Shown here: in pieces, positions 33,726 through 43,446 of the stretch
How the letters are laid out: each line of letters starts with the position of its first letter
Position numbering within the stretch: position 1 is the stretch's first letter
Assembly (NCBI RefSeq): GCF_005116575.1
Contig: NZ_SWCN01000021.1
Span: 32,416-96,415 of the forward strand
Direction of reading: 5' to 3'
Source: Desulforhopalus sp. IMCC35007
Lineage (GTDB): Bacteria > Desulfobacterota > Desulfobulbia > Desulfobulbales > Desulfocapsaceae
DNA: 64,000 nucleotides
Translations under genes and position numbers: made by a program
The notes under the pieces: model-generated
The model's input: only the letters and a program-made list of their open reading frames with translations
Told to the model about the DNA's origin: nothing
Database searches by the model: none

Positions 33726-36331
33726 TGAACAGCAAGCAGAAGGCAACATTTCGGGTGAGATACTCTGTCGGTAGAAAATTTGCTGTCATTATAGCTCTTA
33801 TCAGCCTTTTAGCAGGGATTGCCCTGGCACTGGTGCTCGCAAAAATTAACATCCGCCACGCGCACAATGAATTTCAACAAATGGTTGAGCGATTGCACCT
33901 CAGCTCCGAGAAGGCCCTGGTTAAAAGTTTGTGGCTGAAAAATGATGATATGGTCCAAAGTATCATCGAAGGATTGGACAATCTGCCCGGCGTGGAGGAA
34001 ATCCGTTTGATTCAAGAAGACGGGCAGGTCATGCAGACAGGCAAAGCCATATCAAAAAAATATTATAGTCACACCCATGATCTTATCTTCAACTCTCTTG
34101 GCAAGGATATTTATCTGGGGAATCTGTCAATCACCATAGGGCTGGATGCGGTCAACAGGTCAATCTTCATTGACACCTTAAAATTATGTCTCGTCGTGGG
34201 AGTGTTGGCACTTTTGGTCGGCGTTGGTACGATATCAATATTTTATCTGCTCGTTGGCCGTCATCTGCAGGATATTGCCAGTCACTGTGCTGGGCTTGAC
34301 TGGAGTAATCTCGCTATCCCGCTTGCCCTTAAACGTCGATTGAGTGAGTCTGGAGAGGATGAGTTAGGTCAGATAACAACCTCTCTTAATCAGACCTGTA
34401 TCTCCCTTAAGAAAAAAATGTCGGAGGTACAGGAGAAAGAATCATTATTTAAGACAATTGTTGTCAACAGCAGTGATGCAATTTTACGTTTTGACAGAGA
34501 TGGGAAAATAACCTACATCAACCCGGCGGCTCAAAAGCAACGGGCTGAAAAGTGGCAGGAATCGTTGGATGAAAAACTCGAGCCGGTTGTTTTCAAGCAG
34601 GTCTGTGAAGAAAAAGATTCGATTGAAGTGAAACTGCAATTTGATGGCGCAGTTGGCAAAAATCAGATGCGGTCATTTCAACTGAAACTTACCCCGGAGA
34701 TTGGAAGTGATGGCAGTGTTGAGAGTATAATTGGTATTGCCCGTGATATCACGATTCAGGATCAAAAAGATAAACTCCTGCAGGCCGTATTTACCCATGC
34801 ACCGATGCTTATGATCATTGAAGAAATTGACTCCGGAGAGGTCTATGATGTCAATGATAGATTCACGGCCACAACGGGATATTTGCGACAGGATATATTA
34901 GGTAAAAAACTGGTAGCCCTTGGATTTACCAGTGAGAGCAACCGTGGACTGATTAAAGAGCATCTTGACAAACAGGGTTTTTTTGATGACCTGGAAATGG
35001 ATTTTGTTCACCGCGACGGCAGAACCCTGACCTTGCGTTGCAGTGGTCAGGTGATCAATGTCCTCGGTAATAAAAAAAGACTTTCCATCTGTCAAGATAT
35101 TACCATGGAGAAAAAGATGCTTGTCGAACGACGCTCCATGGAGCAGCAACTTTTGCAGGCATCAAAGCTTGAGGCCATAGGCACTCTGGCAGGTGGAATA
35201 GCCCATGACTTTAATAATATTCTGATGGCCATCATTGGTTATGGCCAGATGGCACTGGAGGATACCCCGCGATCCTCCTCCGTGCATGGAGACCTGAAAC
35301 AGATTTTACTTGCTGGCAGAAGGGCTGCGGAACTTACAAAACAGATCCTGCTTTTTAGCCGTCAGGGAATAGGGGAAATGGCTCCATACAAACTCCAGGG
35401 GATCGTAAAAGAGGTGGTCAAACTTCTGCGCTCAACAATTCCCGCAACCATCGAGCTTGTCACTGACATTGATGAGAAGAGCCGGGCAGCGCTTTTGGAT
35501 CCTACACAGATTCATCAGGTTCTGATGAATATACTGACCAATGCAAGACAGGCGATAGGTGCAGGCCACGGGAAGATAACGATTGGATTGCGTGAGATTG
35601 ACTGGAATGCCTCTCTGTTGTCTACAGATGGTCAGCCCCTGAAAAAAGGTAGTTATCTGGAGTTGATCATTGAAGATAGCGGGGCAGGGATGTCTCCTGA
35701 AGTTGTCTCCAGAATATTTGAACCTTTTTTTACGACCAAGGCCAAGGGTGAAGGTACCGGCATGGGAATGGCGGTGTGCCATGGAATTATAGCAAAGCAC
35801 AAAGGCAGTATTGCCGTTGAATCGGCTCTTGGGGTCGGAACGAAATTTTCCATTTACCTGCCAGTGTCTGAAGAACAGGAGACGGCGAGGGCCGATCTCG
35901 TCGACAGGTCGGCGATGAAGGGCAGTGAGCGGCTTTTGCTGGTTGATGACGAAAAAGAACTGCTTGAGATGCAGCAGCGATCGCTTGAAAATCTTGGTTA
36001 TCAGACGACAAGTTTTTTCAGCAGTGTTCAGGCCTTGGCATATTTTAAAAAACATTCAGACTCTATTGATATGGTCATTACCGACATGACGATTCCCCAG
36101 ATGACAGGCGCTGAAATGTCAGAACAGATGCTTGCCCTTCGTCCGGACCTACCCATAATAATTTGTACCGGGTATAGCGAGGTTCTGGATGCGGATACGG
36201 CATCGAGAATGGGGATAGCATTTTTTGTTCTTAAACCGGTTATTATCCACCAGCTTGCAATTCAGATGCGAAAAATCTTTGATGGATCGGCTACAACGGC
36301 TACGGATATTACAGCCAATCCGGCACCCTGA
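33725..36331 (+). CDS. Hybrid sensor histidine kinase, PAS2-HisKA-HATPase-REC
   Basis: 868-aa membrane hybrid kinase. Transmembrane helices at about 18-40 and 155-180 bracket a small periplasmic domain, followed by a HAMP-like segment (about 180-235). Two PAS domains lie at about 240-350 and 352-465. The kinase core has LEAIGTLAGGIAHDFNNIL, NILTNARQAI, DSGAGM and GEGTGMGMAV, and the receiver has LLVDDEKELLEM and the acceptor Asp in MVITDMTIPQ. It belongs to the same subfamily as the 1127-aa kinase, sharing the GIAHDFNNIL box. Its ATG overlaps the stop of the short binding-protein-like frame, which suggests a lost ligand-binding partner. Confidence 0.92.
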   Translation: MNSKQKATFRVRYSVGRKFAVIIALISLLAGIALALVLAKINIRHAHNEFQQMVERLHLSSEKALVKSLWLKNDDMVQSIIEGLDNLPGVEEIRLIQEDGQVMQTGKAISKKYYSHTHDLIFNSLGKDIYLGNLSITIGLDAVNRSIFIDTLKLCLVVGVLALLVGVGTISIFYLLVGRHLQDIASHCAGLDWSNLAIPLALKRRLSESGEDELGQITTSLNQTCISLKKKMSEVQEKESLFKTIVVNSSDAILRFDRDGKITYINPAAQKQRAEKWQESLDEKLEPVVFKQVCEEKDSIEVKLQFDGAVGKNQMRSFQLKLTPEIGSDGSVESIIGIARDITIQDQKDKLLQAVFTHAPMLMIIEEIDSGEVYDVNDRFTATTGYLRQDILGKKLVALGFTSESNRGLIKEHLDKQGFFDDLEMDFVHRDGRTLTLRCSGQVINVLGNKKRLSICQDITMEKKMLVERRSMEQQLLQASKLEAIGTLAGGIAHDFNNILMAIIGYGQMALEDTPRSSSVHGDLKQILLAGRRAAELTKQILLFSRQGIGEMAPYKLQGIVKEVVKLLRSTIPATIELVTDIDEKSRAALLDPTQIHQVLMNILTNARQAIGAGHGKITIGLREIDWNASLLSTDGQPLKKGSYLELIIEDSGAGMSPEVVSRIFEPFFTTKAKGEGTGMGMAVCHGIIAKHKGSIAVESALGVGTKFSIYLPVSEEQETARADLVDRSAMKGSERLLLVDDEKELLEMQQRSLENLGYQTTSFFSSVQALAYFKKHSDSIDMVITDMTIPQMTGAEMSEQMLALRPDLPIIICTGYSEVLDADTASRMGIAFFVLKPVIIHQLAIQMRKIFDGSATTATDITANPAP

Positions 36332-36564
36332 ATGGTCTTTTGGGAAGATTGCTGCGAAAGGGAACCTTGAAAAAAATGAAATTTGTTCAAGGTGGCTGCA
36401 ACCGCGATAGTGAGGTACAGCCCGCCTGGTCGAGCCCTGGCACTTTGAAATACAATTTACAACAAACAACAGGGGGCAAATTAAAGAGACGGAAGTTGGG
36501 GGAGAAACGACAAAGGCTCTGTGTCTTGCTGTCGTTTACAACTACTTTAAGCGGAGAATAGATA

Positions 36565-37227
36565 ATGGAACTTGTGATTGGAAATAAAAACTATTCAACA
36601 TGGTCGCTCAGAGCCTGGCTGTTATTGGATGCATTTGGGCTTTCCTACACGGAGATTCAGGTCTCATTGGTGCAGGAAAATATTCAGGAGCGGCTGGGAA
36701 AGTATTCTGAGACAAGCAAGGTGCCGGTGTTAATTGATGGTTCTCTGAAGGTATGGGACTCGCTTGCAATCTGCGAGTATGTCTCAGAAAATTATCTGGA
36801 CGGTGCAGGCTGGCCGGAAAAAATGGAGGATCGGGCGATAGCCCGGTCAATATGTGCCGAGATGCACTCTGGTTTTGCCGCCCTGAGAACCGAGTTGCCC
36901 ATGAATTGCCGGGCAAAAAGGAAGGTGCAGTTCTCGGAGGCGGCTAAAGCAGATATCCAACGGATCGAAGAAATATGGTCCAATTACGCGGCCTCCTCCG
37001 GAGATGGGGGAATACGCTTGTTTGGACGATTTTCCATTGCCGATTGTTTTTTTGCCCCGGTGGCCCTGAGGTTTATGACCTATGGTATAACCCTGTCGAC
37101 AAAAGCGGAGGCCTATGCCAACAGTCTGCTGCAACACCCATCCGTTGTCCGCTGGGTGACCCTTGCAAAACAGGAGACAGAAATCGTGGTGGAGGATGAA
37201 GCAGGGGAAGACGTGCAAGAGAACTGA
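36565..37227 (+). CDS. Glutathione S-transferase family protein
   Basis: 220 aa. The N-terminal thioredoxin-like domain has IGNKNYSTWSLRAWLLL with a Ser/Tyr at the expected active position, then ETSKVPVLIDG (the cis-Pro loop) and DSLAICEYV. The helical C-terminal domain keeps FGRFSIADCFFAPV, the N-capping motif of the GST core. Function in the cell cannot be assigned; some members work in detoxification, others in aromatic or sugar pathways. It follows a 233-base gap after the kinase that holds no convincing gene. Confidence 0.9.
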   Translation: MELVIGNKNYSTWSLRAWLLLDAFGLSYTEIQVSLVQENIQERLGKYSETSKVPVLIDGSLKVWDSLAICEYVSENYLDGAGWPEKMEDRAIARSICAEMHSGFAALRTELPMNCRAKRKVQFSEAAKADIQRIEEIWSNYAASSGDGGIRLFGRFSIADCFFAPVALRFMTYGITLSTKAEAYANSLLQHPSVVRWVTLAKQETEIVVEDEAGEDVQEN

Positions 37228-37296
37228 TCTGAATTGTTCATGATCTGAAATATTCAGGCGAGCTTGCCATTGTTGGCAGTTGCGAAAAGGATGCTC

Positions 37297-38451
37297 TTAT
37301 ATAAAGCGCTGTACGATTGACTCGATGATCTCATCGTAGTTCTCAGGAGTTGCGCCGAGGCTGGCACACAATTTCTGGGCGTTGGCTCGCCGAACCGGGT
37401 TGCTGAGGTCCTGAAGATAAGCAAAACGATGGGTCCTTCGGCCAATACAAAAGAGCATCTGTTCCGCAGCTGGAAGCTCCAGAAACTCCCGTACTGGCTG
37501 GATCATCTTTTCCTTGTCCGCCGGCCATTGACCGTCAATTTCAGAAAAGAGATTCAACACATGATCGCTTTTGATGGTGCTGTTGATCTCGCCCAGATTT
37601 TCAAGCCAGAGCAATAATTCCCGGGCTGTATCTACTTCTCCCATTTTGGCAAAATCCCCGTTCTGGTACTGCGCTGTCAGAGGGGCTCCGGAAGGCAGGG
37701 CAAGGGCCCTCAGGCGGATGAAATCAGGGTTGATCTGGTTGAGGGCGTCGGCGGTTTCCACGGCATGTTCTTTGGAAAGGTCTTTTCCTCCAAGGCCTGG
37801 CATAAAATATTCAGAGAGTTGAATTCCGGCCTTTTTCACTTTTTGTCCTGCAATAATGTGGGTTGCCTTGTCGACACCCTTTTTAACCTGCGTGAGAACC
37901 CGGTCGGAACCCGACTCCATGCCGATATGTATTCTGTTGAGACCAGACGCTGCCATGAGCCGCAGATCTTCGTCGCTGATTTTTGAGATGGTCTGTGATC
38001 TTGCGTAGGAGGTGATTCTCTCAAGCGTGGGAAAGGCCTTTTTGAGGTGAATAAGTATCTTTATAATATCACCAGGGGCGATGATAAGACTGTTGCCATC
38101 CTGAAAAAACACCGACTTCATCCCATTTGCCACAAAATTTGAGGCTGCATGGTAGGCGCTGAGATCGGGTTGATCAGCTCCCCCTGTCAGCTGCTGCAGG
38201 TCCTGGCGGGAAAGGGTGGTGCCGTTTCTGGCCGCATCGATAACGGCATCTGCATACAATGAAATTGTATCAATATCACGCAACACATGTTCAAGCGGTC
38301 GCTTGCTGAAGGTGCTGCCTTTGTAGAGGGAGCAAAAGGTACAGCGGTTCCAGGGACAGTTTCGGGTAATCCTGATCAGCAGACTGTCTGCCTCACTGGG
38401 GGGGCGGATCGGCCCCTGCTCAAATCCGCAGTATGATTCAATCTGTTTCAT
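37297..38451 (-). CDS. Radical SAM protein with an expanded cysteine motif
   Basis: 384 aa. The [4Fe-4S] motif is CPWNRCTFC, spacing C-x4-C-x2-C rather than the canonical C-x3-C-x2-C. A B12-independent Elp3-like TIM barrel follows: SVFFQDGNSLI, ITSYARSQTI, and GLNRIHIGMESGSDRVL. The later KAGIQLSEYFMPGLGG fits the SAM-binding part. Substrate and product are unknown. It is 37 bases downstream of pta on the same strand and is probably co-transcribed. The C-terminal 100 residues are not recognised as a known accessory domain. Confidence 0.85.
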   Translation of the reverse strand: MKQIESYCGFEQGPIRPPSEADSLLIRITRNCPWNRCTFCSLYKGSTFSKRPLEHVLRDIDTISLYADAVIDAARNGTTLSRQDLQQLTGGADQPDLSAYHAASNFVANGMKSVFFQDGNSLIIAPGDIIKILIHLKKAFPTLERITSYARSQTISKISDEDLRLMAASGLNRIHIGMESGSDRVLTQVKKGVDKATHIIAGQKVKKAGIQLSEYFMPGLGGKDLSKEHAVETADALNQINPDFIRLRALALPSGAPLTAQYQNGDFAKMGEVDTARELLLWLENLGEINSTIKSDHVLNLFSEIDGQWPADKEKMIQPVREFLELPAAEQMLFCIGRRTHRFAYLQDLSNPVRRANAQKLCASLGATPENYDEIIESIVQRFI

Positions 38452-38488
38452 TTATCTGTGCTCTTGTAAAATTGTGATTTCAAGGGCC

Positions 38489-40597
38489 TCAGGTTTTCAG
38501 GCCTTTGTAGGCCTGTGCCTGAATAGCTGTAATTGCTACGGTGTTGACAATATCTGTGACCATACAGCCACGGCTGAGGTCGTTTACCGGTTTGTTGAGT
38601 CCCTGCATAATAGGCCCGATGGCCACGGCCCTGGCTGAGCGCTGCACCGCTTTATAGGTATTGTTGCCGGTGTTAAGATCCGGGAAGATGAAGACCGTGG
38701 CTTTACCGGCAACCTTGCTCTCAGGCATCTTGGTTGCGGCAACGACCGGGTCGACCGCCGCATCGTATTGGATCGGTCCTTCGATAAGCAGGTTGGGAGC
38801 CAGACTCTGGGCGAGTTCAGTGGCTCTTTTCACTTTGTCGACATCCTCACCGATTCCAGAGGTGCCAGAAGAATAGGAAAGCATCGCAACATAGGGTTTT
38901 ACGCCGAAGAGTTCCGCTGTTTTGGCAGATTCTATGGCAATTTCCGCAAGCTGTTCTGCTGTAGGTCTTGGGTTGACGGCGCAGTCCCCATAGGCAAGGA
39001 CCCTATCCTCAAGACACATGAAAAAAACCGACGACATGATAGTGGAGCCGGGTTTTGTCTTCACAAACTCAAGGGCGGGGCGGACGGTGTTCAGGGTGGA
39101 ATGGACCGCGCCGGAAACCATTCCGTCGGCATGACCTTTATAGACCATCATGGTTCCATAGTAATTGACAGCCGACATTACATCTAAGGCGTTATCTGGT
39201 GTGATGCCTTTATGTTTCCGCAGTTTATAGTAGGTCTTGGCATAGTCAGAGAGAAGCTTTGAGTGGCTGGGATCGATAATCTTCACATCCTCTAAGGCAA
39301 GACCGAGAGCGTGAATTTTATTGCGGATACTCTGCACATTACCAAGAAGAATTATGTTTACGGCTTCCCGGTGGATCAGGATTTCCGCAGCTTTAAGGAT
39401 CCTCTCGTCGTTACCTTCGGGCAGTACAATGGTCTGTTTGTGGGCCCGGGCTCTTTTAATCAGACCAAATTCGAACATTTTAGGCGTGGTAAAAAGCATA
39501 CTGTAGCCGACGATACTTTTTCTCAGCTCAGTGGTCTGGACATGGGACTCAAACAGGCCGAGGGCGGAGGCAATTTTGAGGGAGGATTCAGGGGTAATGC
39601 AGTTGTGGATCTCCTTTATTTTCATGGCGGTGGTGAAGGTGTCCTCTTCAACCTTGATAATAGGGACGAGGTCGTCCGTTCCATGGAGCAGGTTGCGGAG
39701 GAGTTTATCCGGTTTGAGGTAACCGGTCAGAACGATGCCGCCAATATTGGGCAGATTAGAAGACCGGTAGGCGGCCAGGGTTCCAAGGATGATGTCAATG
39801 CGGTCAATGGGGGTGATGATGAGGTTGCCGTTTTCAATGCGTGGCAGAAAATTTCTGAGATTCATTGCCGCAATGACAAAGCGGGATACAACTCTGTTCA
39901 TCTGCGTCTTACCGTGCAGAACTCTTGCATGGAGTGCATCGGCGATCTCTGCCATGGTCGGCTGGTCGAGCTTTTCTTCAAATGGGATAGAGTAGATCAG
40001 TCCAGTCTTATCCTTGAGCTGCTCTTTGAGCGATTGGAGCATTTGTTCCTGGAGGGCTACCGGGGTTCTGTTGACGATAATCGAGAGGATGGAGGAGCTT
40101 TTTTCTTCAAAAGATTCTATGGCAAAACGGCAGGATCGTACTACGTTTTCAATGGAACCCTTGTGGGCATTGGCGATCATCAGGACAGGACTGCCCAGAT
40201 TGTTGGCAATTTCCACATTGAGTTCAAACTCAAAGGCGGAGGAGTCGCTCTCATAATCGGTTCCGATGCAGAGGACGAAATCGTATTCCGCTTCCAGGGC
40301 CTTGTAGCGGTCCAGGGTGTTTTCCAGGAGCTTGTCATACTGCTTGTCTGCCACCAGAGTTCTGGCTTCCTCGAAGGTGTAGGCGTACATCTGCCGGTAA
40401 TCAATGTCCAGCTTGTAGTGGGAGGAAATCAGGTGGATGATTTCGTCCTCACCGTTTTTATTATGTTTGGTATTTACTATGGGGCGAAAAATAGCCACCC
40501 GGACGAGATTGCGAATGAGGAATTCCATGACACCAAGGGCCACAAGGGATATGCCGCTTTTGGGTTCCAGCGCTGTGATATAGAGATTTTTCGACAT
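38489..40597 (-). CDS. pta: Phosphate acetyltransferase
   Basis: Interconverts acetyl-CoA and acetyl phosphate, linking acetate to energy metabolism with AckA (not in the window). 702 aa is the long form: an N-terminal P-loop-like regulatory domain (about 1-200, PKSGISLVALGVME, no classical GKT), a DRTGG-type domain (about 215-330), and the C-terminal catalytic domain (about 375-700). Landmarks of the catalytic domain are LPEGNDERILKAAEIL, KGHADGMVSGAVHST, YSSGTSG, EGPIQYDAAV and FPDLNTGNNTYKAVQR. AAAGGAAAGG precedes the ATG. A 212-base gap separates it from leuD upstream. Confidence 0.96.
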   Translation of the reverse strand: MSKNLYITALEPKSGISLVALGVMEFLIRNLVRVAIFRPIVNTKHNKNGEDEIIHLISSHYKLDIDYRQMYAYTFEEARTLVADKQYDKLLENTLDRYKALEAEYDFVLCIGTDYESDSSAFEFELNVEIANNLGSPVLMIANAHKGSIENVVRSCRFAIESFEEKSSSILSIIVNRTPVALQEQMLQSLKEQLKDKTGLIYSIPFEEKLDQPTMAEIADALHARVLHGKTQMNRVVSRFVIAAMNLRNFLPRIENGNLIITPIDRIDIILGTLAAYRSSNLPNIGGIVLTGYLKPDKLLRNLLHGTDDLVPIIKVEEDTFTTAMKIKEIHNCITPESSLKIASALGLFESHVQTTELRKSIVGYSMLFTTPKMFEFGLIKRARAHKQTIVLPEGNDERILKAAEILIHREAVNIILLGNVQSIRNKIHALGLALEDVKIIDPSHSKLLSDYAKTYYKLRKHKGITPDNALDVMSAVNYYGTMMVYKGHADGMVSGAVHSTLNTVRPALEFVKTKPGSTIMSSVFFMCLEDRVLAYGDCAVNPRPTAEQLAEIAIESAKTAELFGVKPYVAMLSYSSGTSGIGEDVDKVKRATELAQSLAPNLLIEGPIQYDAAVDPVVAATKMPESKVAGKATVFIFPDLNTGNNTYKAVQRSARAVAIGPIMQGLNKPVNDLSRGCMVTDIVNTVAITAIQAQAYKGLKT

Positions 40598-40809
40598 GTA
40601 CCTTTCCTTTTAGAAATAACAAAAATCGAATAACAGAGGCGGATATCCGGCCAGTGTAGACCCTATAGAGGTAATTTGCATGGACTTTTTTAAAGGCCGG
40701 TTCTCATTTTCAGCTGAAAAAGGAGTGGGTGGAGTGCGTAGCAGAAAGGGGAGGGGCGGGGCAGCCAGAACGTATCATAGCCACCCCGGAGGAACGAGCA
40801 CAAATCTTA

Positions 40810-41334
40810 CTAATATTTAGCGTCGGCATATCCAACCCAGCCATCCGCTTCAACCAGGGCCTGGTCAAATTCAGAGAGGGTGAAGGATATGGTCTCTTCA
40901 TCTTTTTCCGAGGAAAAATGAAGGGTCTTTTTCGCAAGATCCGTTGTGAGTGTGGTCTCCTGGCCTGCAAATTTTGCAAAAAGGCGGGCGATATCTTTTG
41001 GCTCCAGTTCTACGGCCATCATACCGCAGTTAAACATGTTCTGTTTAAAAATCCGGGCGTAACTCTCAGCTATGACAATATTGATATCATTGACCTCAAA
41101 GGCCCATGGGGCATGTTCTCTCGAAGAACCGCAGCCAAAGTTGGCCCGGGATATAACCACAGAACTTTTTTGTATATCGCGGGCGGGATCAAAGCCGTCT
41201 AGTGAGAGATCTTCCAGGAGAAAGGGTTGTAATGCTTCTTTAGTTATTTCGGTAAGATATCTTGCCGGAATAATCTCGTCAGTATTAATGTCAGAGCGGT
41301 CAAGAAACAGAACTTTGCCGTTAAAATCTTTCAT
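40810..41334 (-). CDS. leuD: 3-isopropylmalate dehydratase small subunit (LeuD-type swivel domain)
   Basis: 174-aa small subunit of an aconitase-family hydro-lyase. Landmarks are DINTDEIIPARYLTE, GFDPARDIQKSSVVISRANFGCGSSREHAPWAF in part (NFGCGSSREHAPWA), and AESYARIFKQNMFNCG. The specificity loop after IIPARYL reads TE, which does not settle whether the substrate is isopropylmalate, homocitrate or another tricarboxylate. It overlaps the leuC stop by one base, so both subunits are made together. Confidence 0.9.
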   Translation of the reverse strand: MKDFNGKVLFLDRSDINTDEIIPARYLTEITKEALQPFLLEDLSLDGFDPARDIQKSSVVISRANFGCGSSREHAPWAFEVNDINIVIAESYARIFKQNMFNCGMMAVELEPKDIARLFAKFAGQETTLTTDLAKKTLHFSSEKDEETISFTLSEFDQALVEADGWVGYADAKY

Positions 41335-42629
41335 TATTTATCTCCTGTAACATAAAGATTGGAGTTGCTGATATAGCCGTTTATTGCCGTAGCTGCAGCT
41401 GATGCCGGGCTCATGAGATGGACAGTGCCGCCTTTGCCCATGCGGCCGTTGAAGTTACGGTTGGTCGTTGAGGCACAGACTTCCCCTTCGGCCAAAACGC
41501 CGTTACTCATGCCAAGACAAGCACCACAGGTTGGATTGGTTACACAAAAGCCTGCATCCATAAAGGTCTTAATGATGCCTTCTTCGAGTGCCTGGCTGTA
41601 AATTTTCGGGGAAGCGGGAGAAACGATGCCTCTAACACCTGCCTTGACGTTGTTGCCTGCAAGAACCTTTGCTGCAATCCTCAGGTCTTCAATACGTCCG
41701 TTGGTACAGGAGCCGATATAAACCTGGTCAACTTTTTCACCTGTCATCTCACTTATTGGTTTGACCTGGTCAGGTTTAAAACCATAGGTTGCCACAGGTA
41801 CCAGGGTAGAGGCATCGATGGTAATGACTTCAGTGTAGCCTGCGTCTGGGTCGGCGGTGAAAGCCTGATAACTCTTGAGGGCCTCATCTTTTGATGCAAA
41901 CTCGTCCTTGATAAACTCCCACAGGTAGTCAACGGTAACCATGTCGGGGGCGCAGATGCCGGAGGTTCCACCCGCTTCAACGGCCATGTTGCAGAGGGTC
42001 ATGCGGGCTTCCATTGACATCTTGTCAATAACATTACCTGTGAATTCAATAACTTTGTTGGTGGCACCGCTGACACCAAGTCTGCTGATTACTGCAAGAA
42101 TAGCATCTTTAGCGTAAACCCCCTGTGGCAGTTCACCGGTAATCTCTATCTTGATCGATTCCGGATAGTGAAAGGCACAGACCCCTTTGAGTATACCGAC
42201 TTCAAGATCAGTTGTACCAACGCCCGCTGCAAAAGCACCAAAGGCTCCATGGGTACAGGTGTGGGAGTCGCCCATTATAACGGTGTAGCCCGGGCGGACA
42301 AAGCCTTTTTCTGGAAAAATGGCGTGGCATACGCCGTTCTGGCCGATATCAAAAAAGTCGACGATGTTGTTGCGTTGTGCCCATTCCCGTAAAATCTTTC
42401 CCTGCATAGCAGTCTTCGAGTCTTTTGCAGGCGTGACGTGGTCAATCACCGCCTTGATCTTCGTGGGATCAAAAACCCTGTCCATCCCTCGGGCCACAAG
42501 GTCGTTAATGGCCACCGGGGTCGTGATTTCGTGACAAAACACAGCATCAAGGCGAATGACATGGATATCACCAAAAGGATTATCCACCTTGTGCGAATCA
42601 AATATCTTTTCCGCAATTGTTTTTCCCAT
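41334..42629 (-). CDS. leuC: 3-isopropylmalate dehydratase large subunit (LeuC-type)
   Basis: 431-aa [4Fe-4S] large subunit. The cluster cysteines are in IGSCTNGR and in NPTCGACLGMSNG. Other landmarks are MGDSHTCTHGAFGAFAAGVGTTDLE (shortened: DSHTCTHGAFG) and the C-terminal NRNFNGRMG. The ATG at 42629 follows GGAGG; a start 10 codons earlier lacks a ribosome site. About 420 aa is the length of the archaeal/deltaproteobacterial type rather than the 470-aa enterobacterial type. No other leucine genes are in the window, so homoaconitase or another aconitase-like role is possible. Confidence 0.9.
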   Translation of the reverse strand: MGKTIAEKIFDSHKVDNPFGDIHVIRLDAVFCHEITTPVAINDLVARGMDRVFDPTKIKAVIDHVTPAKDSKTAMQGKILREWAQRNNIVDFFDIGQNGVCHAIFPEKGFVRPGYTVIMGDSHTCTHGAFGAFAAGVGTTDLEVGILKGVCAFHYPESIKIEITGELPQGVYAKDAILAVISRLGVSGATNKVIEFTGNVIDKMSMEARMTLCNMAVEAGGTSGICAPDMVTVDYLWEFIKDEFASKDEALKSYQAFTADPDAGYTEVITIDASTLVPVATYGFKPDQVKPISEMTGEKVDQVYIGSCTNGRIEDLRIAAKVLAGNNVKAGVRGIVSPASPKIYSQALEEGIIKTFMDAGFCVTNPTCGACLGMSNGVLAEGEVCASTTNRNFNGRMGKGGTVHLMSPASAAATAINGYISNSNLYVTGDK

Positions 42630-42688
42630 AATGTCCTCCGGGATTAATTTTGTTTTCACTGCTTTTCTTTAATATGTTTTTTGTTTCG

Positions 42689-43273
42689 TTATCCACTGAA
42701 CATACCGCGGGGAGGTGCCACCACCCATATGGCTTTCAGTATCCCAGTTCCACTGTTGGCGAACAGATGGGGGATATCAGATGGAAAGGAAACGCTATCT
42801 CCCTGTTGAAGATCGTAGGACTCATTCCCATATATTAAACGCGCCTGGCCCTTGAGGATAACCCCGAATTCCCAGCCGGAATGTCCATATTCCCGGTCGC
42901 CTTTCTCGCCACCGGCTTCAATTTCCAACAGAAAAGCTTCGATAGCTGGGTCGCCTGTTTCACCAGCGGCGATGGAAAGCTGCTGAATGGTCATTTTGTT
43001 GCGGCTGATACTGTCCCTGTCTTCCCGTCTGACAATAGCTACCTTTCTTTTCTGTCGGTAATCGCTAAACAGGTACTCGTAGTCGATATCTAAAATATCG
43101 GCAATGAGGAGCAGGGTGTCTATTGAGGGGGAAACTTTGTTTCTTTCAATCTGTGAAACAAGGCTTTCACTGACGCCTGCTTGTGCTGCAACATCCCTCA
43201 GAGTGAGCTTTTTTCGCTCACGTACCGCCCTCAGCTTCTCACCAAATTTATATTTCATCTTTGACTTTATCAA
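42689..43273 (-). CDS. XRE-family transcriptional regulator with C-terminal cupin
   Basis: 194 aa. An N-terminal helix-turn-helix (about 12-66: LRAVRERKKLTLRDVAAQAG, SESLVSQIERNKVSPSIDTL in two parts) joins a cupin_2 ligand domain (about 105-190: GHSGWEFGVILKGQARL, GDSVSFPSDIPHLFAN). Such proteins usually sense a small metabolite through the cupin. A perfect AGGAGG sits 7 bases before a TTG at 43273 and 22 bases before the ATG at 43258, so TTG is the likely start. It lies 60 bases upstream of leuC on the same strand and is probably its regulator. Confidence 0.9.
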   Translation of the reverse strand: MIKSKMKYKFGEKLRAVRERKKLTLRDVAAQAGVSESLVSQIERNKVSPSIDTLLLIADILDIDYEYLFSDYRQKRKVAIVRREDRDSISRNKMTIQQLSIAAGETGDPAIEAFLLEIEAGGEKGDREYGHSGWEFGVILKGQARLIYGNESYDLQQGDSVSFPSDIPHLFANSGTGILKAIWVVAPPRGMFSG

Positions 43274-43339
43274 TACTGCACCTCCTGAAGTATATATAAA
43301 AAATATCCTTATCTGTTGTCAAGAAGAAACAGGGTAGAA

Positions 43340-43406
43340 ATTATGCAAACCAGTTTTATAGTTCACGACTTTATATTGCACCAGGAATCAGTTATCATTA
43401 TGCAAA
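43340..43406. promoter_or_regulatory. Paired ATTATGCAAA direct repeats in a divergent promoter region
   Basis: ATTATGCAAA occurs at 43340-43349 and 43397-43406, 57 bases apart, between the XRE-cupin gene and the divergent gene at 43447. The spacing is near five to six helical turns. They could be operator half-sites for the neighbouring XRE regulator. Short, so chance is possible. Confidence 0.3.
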
Positions 43407-43446
43407 TCGGCAGATAGTTTTTAGAGGAATTCTATGAGGGGAAACT

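Noticed and set aside
39311..40633. 440-codon + strand frame opposite pta
   Set aside because: Antisense shadow of Pta with no recognisable domain; the Gly-rich pattern reflects the opposite codons.
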